Assembly (NCBI RefSeq): GCF_046591575.1
Contig: NZ_JBIQWA010000012.1
Span: forward strand, 1 to 64,000
Length of the DNA stretch: 64,000 nucleotides
Source of the DNA: Marivita sp046591575
Lineage (GTDB): Bacteria > Pseudomonadota > Alphaproteobacteria > Rhodobacterales > Rhodobacteraceae
Reading direction: 5' to 3'
Each line of letters starts with the position of its first letter. Position 1 is the first letter of the stretch. Shown in pieces: positions 59,758 to 64,000 of this stretch. The translations under genes and the position numbers were made by a program. The notes under the pieces are model-generated. The model saw only the letters and a program-made list of their open reading frames with translations. It did not search any database and was not told where the DNA came from.

Positions 59758-60843
59758 ATGACAAAGATAACACCACAACCCGGTATCATGGATATTGCGC
59801 TATACGTCAGCGGCAAATCCCATGTCGAAGGCGTGTCGAATGTGGTGAAACTCAGCTCGAATGAAAACCCGTTCGGCCCAAGCCCGGTTGCCCAAGAGGC
59901 CGTGCGACGGGCCGTACTGGAGTTGCACAGATATCCATCGACCGACCACGCAAGCCTGCGCGGAGCCATTGCCGAGGTTAACGGGTTGGATGCTGACCAG
60001 ATCATCTGTGGCGTGGGGTCGGATGAAATCATCACGTTTCTTTGTCAGGCATATGCCGGTCCAGGCGATGAAGTGATCCACACCGAACACGGCTTTGCCC
60101 TTTACAAGATCTGTGCGCTGGCCGCTGGTGCCACGCCGGTCGAGGTGCCAGAACATGAACGTGTCACAGATGTGGACGCCATTTTGGCGGCGTGCACCGA
60201 CAAGACCAAACTGGTCTTCATCGCGAACCCGAACAATCCCACGGGCACAATGATCGGTCTTGCCGAAATCGAACGCCTTGCCGAAAATCTGCCGCCACAG
60301 GCCCTGCTTGTTCTGGACGGCGCTTATGCAGAATTCGTCGAAGGCTACGATGGCGGTGCCGCGTTGGTTCACGCCCGCGACAATGTCGTGATGACGCGGA
60401 CGTTTTCAAAAATCTACGGTCTCGGCGGTTTGCGGATCGGCTGGGGATATGCGCCAAAGCCAATCATCGATGTTTTGAACCGCATCAGAGGTCCATTCAA
60501 CTTATCAGGAGCCGCACTGGCCGCTGCCGAAGCTTCTGTACGTGATACCGCATATGTCGAAAAATGCCGACTGGAAAACACGCGATTGCGCGCCTGGCTG
60601 GCAGAAGCTTTGGCCGGTCATGGCGTGCCGTCAGATACCTCCATGGCAAATTTTGTTTTGGCCCGTTTTACCGATGCCGCCGAAGCGGATGCTTGCAACA
60701 CGTACCTGCAAAACCAGGGCCTGATCGTACGACAGGTCGGGTCTTACAATTTGCCTCATGCGTTACGAATAACGGTCGGAGACGAGGCAAGCTGCCGCCG
60801 CGTGGCCCATTGCATCGGTCAATTCAAGGCAGGTGCACGATGA
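59758..60843 (+). CDS. hisC: Histidinol-phosphate aminotransferase (HisC type)
   Basis: A 361-residue class I/II PLP aminotransferase. The N-terminus has the LSSNENPFGPSP block, the middle has IANPNNPTGT, and the PLP lysine is Lys218 in TFSKIYGLGGLRIGWG. Such enzymes act on histidinol phosphate and, in many alphaproteobacteria, on prephenate or phenylpyruvate too. The overlap with tyrC (ATGA) suggests the aromatic role is real here: tyrosine and phenylalanine synthesis. GGAGG lies before the ATG. Confidence 0.92.
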   Translation: MTKITPQPGIMDIALYVSGKSHVEGVSNVVKLSSNENPFGPSPVAQEAVRRAVLELHRYPSTDHASLRGAIAEVNGLDADQIICGVGSDEIITFLCQAYAGPGDEVIHTEHGFALYKICALAAGATPVEVPEHERVTDVDAILAACTDKTKLVFIANPNNPTGTMIGLAEIERLAENLPPQALLVLDGAYAEFVEGYDGGAALVHARDNVVMTRTFSKIYGLGGLRIGWGYAPKPIIDVLNRIRGPFNLSGAALAAAEASVRDTAYVEKCRLENTRLRAWLAEALAGHGVPSDTSMANFVLARFTDAAEADACNTYLQNQGLIVRQVGSYNLPHALRITVGDEASCRRVAHCIGQFKAGAR

Positions 60844-61751
60844 CGCAGATCTATAATCGGGTGGCGCTGATCGGTCTTGGTTTGATTGCGTCCTCCATGT
60901 TTTGGTCGATCAAACGCAGCGGTCTGGCCGGGCATGTCACCGGTTTTGCACGCAGCGCAGAAACCCGCGACACCGCGCGTCGGATCGGTCTTTGCGATAC
61001 TGTCTGCGATACAGTTGAAGATGCGGTTAAGAACGCCGATTTGATCGTTCTGGCCGTTCCCGTGGGCGCAATGGCCCGCGTTGCGGCCGACATTGCAGAT
61101 CACCTCAAACCCGGCGCGACGGTCACGGATGTGGGGTCGGTAAAGCGACAGGTCATTGACGATGTGGCCCCTCATATCCCGGACGGCGTTCATTTTGTAC
61201 CCGGGCACCCGCTTGCTGGAACAGAACATTCCGGACCGGAATCCGGTTTCGCAACATTGTTCGACAACCGTTGGTGCCTGATCGTTCCCACAGACGGAAG
61301 CGATCCCGAAGCGGTGGACAGGTTGATGCGGTTCTGGCGCGGGCTGGGGTCAAACGTGGATATCATGGAAGCCGACCATCATGACCTTGTGGTGGCTGTA
61401 ACATCTCATTGTCCACATCTGATTGCTTATACAATGGTTGGCGTGGCCGACGACCTGCGCCGCGTGACCGACAGTGAGGTGGTCAAGTATTCCGCCGCCG
61501 GGTTCCGAGATTTCACACGCATCGCGGCATCCGACCCGACGATGTGGCGCGACGTCTTTTTGACAAACAAAGATGCCACACTCGAGATTCTTGGTCGCTT
61601 CACAGAAGAGCTGTTTGCGCTTCAACGCGCCATTCGACAGGGTGATGGGGACTTCCTACATGACTATTTCACCCGCACCCGCGCCATTCGTCGCGGAATT
61701 ATCGAAGCTGGACAAGACACAGCCGCGCCCAATTTCGGCAGATCAGGATAA
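60840..61751 (+). CDS. tyrC: Prephenate/arogenate dehydrogenase
   Basis: A 303-residue NAD(P)-dependent dehydrogenase of tyrosine synthesis. The Rossmann motif is VALIGLGLIASSM near the start, and the catalytic region has HFVPGHPLAGTEHSGPESG and VTSHCPHLIAY. No chorismate mutase or ACT domain is fused. The ATG overlaps the hisC stop codon, so the two are coupled. Cyclohexadienyl dehydrogenases of this type often take both prephenate and arogenate. Confidence 0.93.
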   Translation: MTQIYNRVALIGLGLIASSMFWSIKRSGLAGHVTGFARSAETRDTARRIGLCDTVCDTVEDAVKNADLIVLAVPVGAMARVAADIADHLKPGATVTDVGSVKRQVIDDVAPHIPDGVHFVPGHPLAGTEHSGPESGFATLFDNRWCLIVPTDGSDPEAVDRLMRFWRGLGSNVDIMEADHHDLVVAVTSHCPHLIAYTMVGVADDLRRVTDSEVVKYSAAGFRDFTRIAASDPTMWRDVFLTNKDATLEILGRFTEELFALQRAIRQGDGDFLHDYFTRTRAIRRGIIEAGQDTAAPNFGRSG

Positions 61752-61755
61752 AAAT

Positions 61756-62646
61756 ATGCGGGTAATCCGTACCTTGGCGTGTTCGATGATGTTGGTTGCA
61801 AATTTTGCGACGGCCGCGCCCGATACATCGCTTCGTCCCGTGGCACGGGATATTCCCGAAGATCTGTCCAAGCCAACCGTGCCGACACTTCGTCCAATGG
61901 CCCGCCCAGACATTTTGGAACCGTTGCTCACCTCTCAATTGGCACAACAATTGCAGCGTGAAAACGATCCAAACTCTCGCGCTGACCCGGTAGACATCAT
62001 GCTGTCGCGCGCAAAAGCGTTTGCTGCTCTGTCACCGCAAGCCACTGGCTTGTCGCTGCGTCCGTTTTTGCGGCCTGACGGTGTTGTGCGCAAGGCCATG
62101 GCGCAACGGCGTGAACGTGCCCGAGGTGCCGTATGCAATGACCCGTCAATTCAAGGGGAAATCGTGGGCCTGGTTCCGGGCCGTATTTCCGGGTGCGGGG
62201 TCAAGAACGCCGTCCGCGTACGGTCTGTGTCTGGTATCAGCCTCAGCCAACAGGCCATTATGGACTGCACGACTGCCAAAGCTCTGAAACGCTGGGTCGA
62301 TCAAGGCATGAAACCATCCGTGGGTACTTTTGGCGGAGGTGTGAGCCAGATCAAGGTTGCGGCCCATTATGCTTGCCGCACGCGCAACAACCAACCCGGT
62401 GCCCGTATCAGCGAACATGGGAAAGGTCGTGCCATTGATATCTCTGGTTTTAGATTTAGAGACGGGCAAGAGATCACCCTATTGAACGGGTGGGGGCAGC
62501 GCACGACAGGGGCAATTCTGCGCGACATGCATCGGCGTGCGTGCGGTATTTTCGGAACCGTCTTGGGCCCCGAATCCAATCGATGGCATCGGGACCATTT
62601 CCATTTTGACACGGCACGATACCGCAGCGGATCTTACTGCCGTTGA
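61756..62646 (+). CDS. Secreted extensin-like protein
   Basis: A 296-residue exported protein: signal peptide (about 1-22, ending NFATAAPD), a Pro/Arg-rich repeat region with three LRP-type repeats (SLRPVARD, TLRPMARPD, SLRPFLRPD), and a C-terminal extensin-like domain (DUF882/M15-like) with the metal-ligand pattern ISEHGKGRAIDISGF and NRWHRDHFHFD. It is probably a periplasmic peptidoglycan-modifying or binding protein. The frame is open upstream inside tyrC; ATG 61756 follows the tyrC stop by four bases. Confidence 0.88.
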   Translation: MRVIRTLACSMMLVANFATAAPDTSLRPVARDIPEDLSKPTVPTLRPMARPDILEPLLTSQLAQQLQRENDPNSRADPVDIMLSRAKAFAALSPQATGLSLRPFLRPDGVVRKAMAQRRERARGAVCNDPSIQGEIVGLVPGRISGCGVKNAVRVRSVSGISLSQQAIMDCTTAKALKRWVDQGMKPSVGTFGGGVSQIKVAAHYACRTRNNQPGARISEHGKGRAIDISGFRFRDGQEITLLNGWGQRTTGAILRDMHRRACGIFGTVLGPESNRWHRDHFHFDTARYRSGSYCR

Positions 62647-62647
62647 T

Positions 62648-63376
62648 CTACTGATAGGATCTCACCAAACTTTCCGCGACCAAGGCCCACCCGTTGGCCA
62701 CGACAAAAAAAGCGAGCTTGAACGGCAGTGATACGATTGCTGGCGGGACCATCATCATGCCCATCGACATCAAAACGGCTGCGACCACCAAGTCAATGAT
62801 AAGAAAAGGTAAAAAGATCAGGAATCCAACCTGGAAAGCCCGCGCGAGTTCTGACAGCAGGAATGTCGACACGAGGACGGACAAGGGCGTGTCAGCGCTT
62901 GGTTCAGACAAATCAAGATCGGTTCTGATTCGGGCAATTGTGGCGAAGGTATCAAGATCCACTTGCGCGGCCATAAAGACGCGGAAGGGTTCAAAACCCC
63001 GCTGAAAACCCTCTTGGGTATCGATCTCTTCATTCAACAGCGGTTCAATGCCCTGTTCCCAGGATGCGATAAGAACCGGTTCCATAACGAAAAACGTCAG
63101 GAATAGTGCGACACTGACCATCAGCATGTTTGGCGGCGATTGTTGCAGCCCAATCGCCTGTCGCAAGATCGACATCACCGTCACCATGAACGGAAAACAC
63201 GTCACCGTAATAACGATCCCAGGTGCGATGCTCAGGACAGTCAATAACGCGATCAGCTGCAGCGTCGTCGCCGTGATTGAGCCACCGTCGCCAAAATCCA
63301 AAGACAGGCTTTGGGCATAGGCAGGTACTGCCGACATCAGAAATACACACACGCCGATTGCAACGATATGTTTCAT
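62648..63376 (-). CDS. fliP: Flagellar export apparatus protein FliP
   Basis: FliP is a core subunit of the flagellar type III export gate. The 242-residue protein has a cleavable signal peptide (about 1-21, ending AYAQ), four membrane segments, and the conserved blocks ILRQAIGLQQSPPNMLM, LLSELARAFQVGFLIFLPFLIIDLVVA and SMGMMMVPPA. The length is typical. The gene ends one base from the convergent extensin-like gene, with no room for a terminator. It follows fliN by 3 bases. Confidence 0.96.
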   Translation of the reverse strand: MKHIVAIGVCVFLMSAVPAYAQSLSLDFGDGGSITATTLQLIALLTVLSIAPGIVITVTCFPFMVTVMSILRQAIGLQQSPPNMLMVSVALFLTFFVMEPVLIASWEQGIEPLLNEEIDTQEGFQRGFEPFRVFMAAQVDLDTFATIARIRTDLDLSEPSADTPLSVLVSTFLLSELARAFQVGFLIFLPFLIIDLVVAAVLMSMGMMMVPPAIVSLPFKLAFFVVANGWALVAESLVRSYQ

Positions 63377-63379
63377 GGT

Positions 63380-63676
63380 CTAGTTGCCCGACTTGCCGAA
63401 ATCATTCACGTCTATGAGACGGACACTCAATTGGCCCTGTTTTTCGCCAGTTTCCGTAATCTCAAGAACTCCGGACCCAATGAGCCGATCTCCGACGTAA
63501 AGATCAACAGGGTCTTCGACGCGTTTGTCCAGAAGCAATACGGACCCCTCCTCAAGCAAGAGCAGATCGCGAACCAGTGGTCGGGCACGTCCAACAGAGA
63601 CCGTGATTTCGATTGGAACGGTGGTGAACGCCGCTTCGTTGGCGTGCGGATTCTTGGATGTGTCTTGCTCAGGCAT
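63380..63676 (-). CDS. fliN: Flagellar motor switch protein FliN
   Basis: A 98-residue FliM/FliN (SpoA-domain) protein of the flagellar C-ring: VPIEITVSVGRARPLVRDLLLLEEGSVLLL... with the usual VxV start, DPVDLYVGDRLIGSGVLE in the centre, and VRLIDVNDF at the end. The start at 63676 overlaps the fliH stop by eight bases; the frame is open 22 codons further up without conserved sequence. Its place between fliH and fliP matches other Rhodobacterales flagellar loci. Confidence 0.93.
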   Translation of the reverse strand: MPEQDTSKNPHANEAAFTTVPIEITVSVGRARPLVRDLLLLEEGSVLLLDKRVEDPVDLYVGDRLIGSGVLEITETGEKQGQLSVRLIDVNDFGKSGN

Positions 63677-64000
63677 GTGCGTGATCCTCTGTCTGATCAT
63701 AAAGGACCGCGTGAACCGCTTCGCCGATTTGATCTGCCACATTCTTCAAGTCGACGGAAATCTCTTTTGATCCCAAACGAAGCTCTGCCTGTCCCTCGCC
63801 AACTGATGGCGTTTCCGTGACAGAGATTGGTAGATTGCTCGCCGCTTCGTTCAAAAGTTGAGAGACTTGATCACCCGCACCGGGGGCGACGGCAATTTCA
63901 ATACGCACCGTTCCCGTATCGCGCGCCAATTGTGAAAGTTGATCTGCAATATGGCCGCCCAGTGTATCACGCGCGAGAGACGGCAACATCTTTTGTAGAA
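63669..64000 (-). CDS. fliH: Flagellar assembly protein FliH, C-terminal part (cut by window edge)
   Basis: The C-terminal 110 residues of a protein whose frame runs unbroken off the right edge. The visible part has the look of the FliH/YscL C-terminal domain: IEIAVAPGAGDQVSQLLNE, VGEGQAELRLGSKEISVDLKNVADQIGEAV. The identification relies on this pattern and on its place directly upstream of fliN and fliP. FliH regulates the FliI export ATPase. The true start lies outside the window. Confidence 0.72.
   Translation of the reverse strand, partial: LQKMLPSLARDTLGGHIADQLSQLARDTGTVRIEIAVAPGAGDQVSQLLNEAASNLPISVTETPSVGEGQAELRLGSKEISVDLKNVADQIGEAVHAVLYDQTEDHAHA

Noticed and set aside
1..64000. CRISPR arrays, insertion sequences, prophage and tRNA genes
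   Set aside because: No regularly spaced repeats, transposase, integrase, phage structural genes or cloverleaf sequences were found by reading. Short or divergent tRNAs could still be missed without a covariance search.

Overview
The window is chromosomal DNA from a GC-rich alphaproteobacterium, most likely of the Roseobacter group (Rhodobacteraceae). The main reasons are the rpoE-chrR pair with a divergent five-gene operon in the order known from Rhodobacter sphaeroides, the Rhodobacterales-style rRNA leader at the left edge, DUF3775 and plant-type glutamate-cysteine ligase genes, and the fliP-fliN-fliH order at the right edge. Most genes are ordinary housekeeping or metabolic genes packed on both strands. 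I see no prophage, insertion sequence, CRISPR array or tRNA gene. One gene is clearly broken.

Layout. 1-410 holds the promoter and boxA leader of an rRNA operon that reads leftward out of the window. 0.4-5.4 kb: methionine sulfoxide repair (msrPQ), a glutamate-synthase-like flavoprotein and small secreted proteins. 5.4-11.9 kb: clpB, pyrF, an NfeD/stomatin pair, dinB and a DUF3775 gene. 11.9-18.2 kb: the singlet-oxygen regulon core. RpoE and its zinc anti-sigma factor ChrR face an operon of FAD oxidoreductase, DUF1365, MFS transporter, DUF3833 and SDR genes, with sigma-E type promoters visible in both directions. 18.3-26 kb: a complete homodimeric-type pyruvate dehydrogenase operon (aceE, aceF, lpdA) next to a membrane D-lactate dehydrogenase. 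26-32.6 kb: xth, a LysR regulator, a DUF4399 protein, a PfpI-type protein, 2,4-dienoyl-CoA reductase and an HI0933-type flavoprotein.

32.6-38 kb: a small HNH protein, a 60-bp inverted repeat and the remnant of an MFS transporter, then an OmpA-type envelope protein with a coiled-coil partner, ubiA and rsmE. 38-44 kb: glutathione metabolism (gshA and a gamma-glutamyltransferase), an RsbW-like kinase with a STAS antagonist, a thiolase and a free-methionine-R-sulfoxide reductase. 44-51.3 kb: a probable methylamine or betaine-derived one-carbon cluster made of a cupin regulator with two matching operators, a LysE exporter, two dimethylglycine-dehydrogenase-type proteins and a homocysteine methyltransferase between them. 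51.3-59.7 kb: rluA, aldehyde dehydrogenase, 1-Cys peroxiredoxin, a second OmpA protein, an AhpD-like protein, a GNAT, a molybdopterin-binding protein, sfsA, map and a DUF1796-like gene. 59.7-64 kb: hisC and tyrC, an extensin-like protein and the end of a flagellar operon.

Oxidative-stress defence recurs across the window: msrPQ, fRMsr, RpoE/ChrR, glutathione synthesis, peroxiredoxin and an AhpD-like protein. The observations most worth checking are a compact cobalamin-riboswitch-like leader directly before gshA, the paired sigma-E promoters, the tandem operators before the cupin regulator, and the deletion scar with a long inverted repeat near 33.1 kb.
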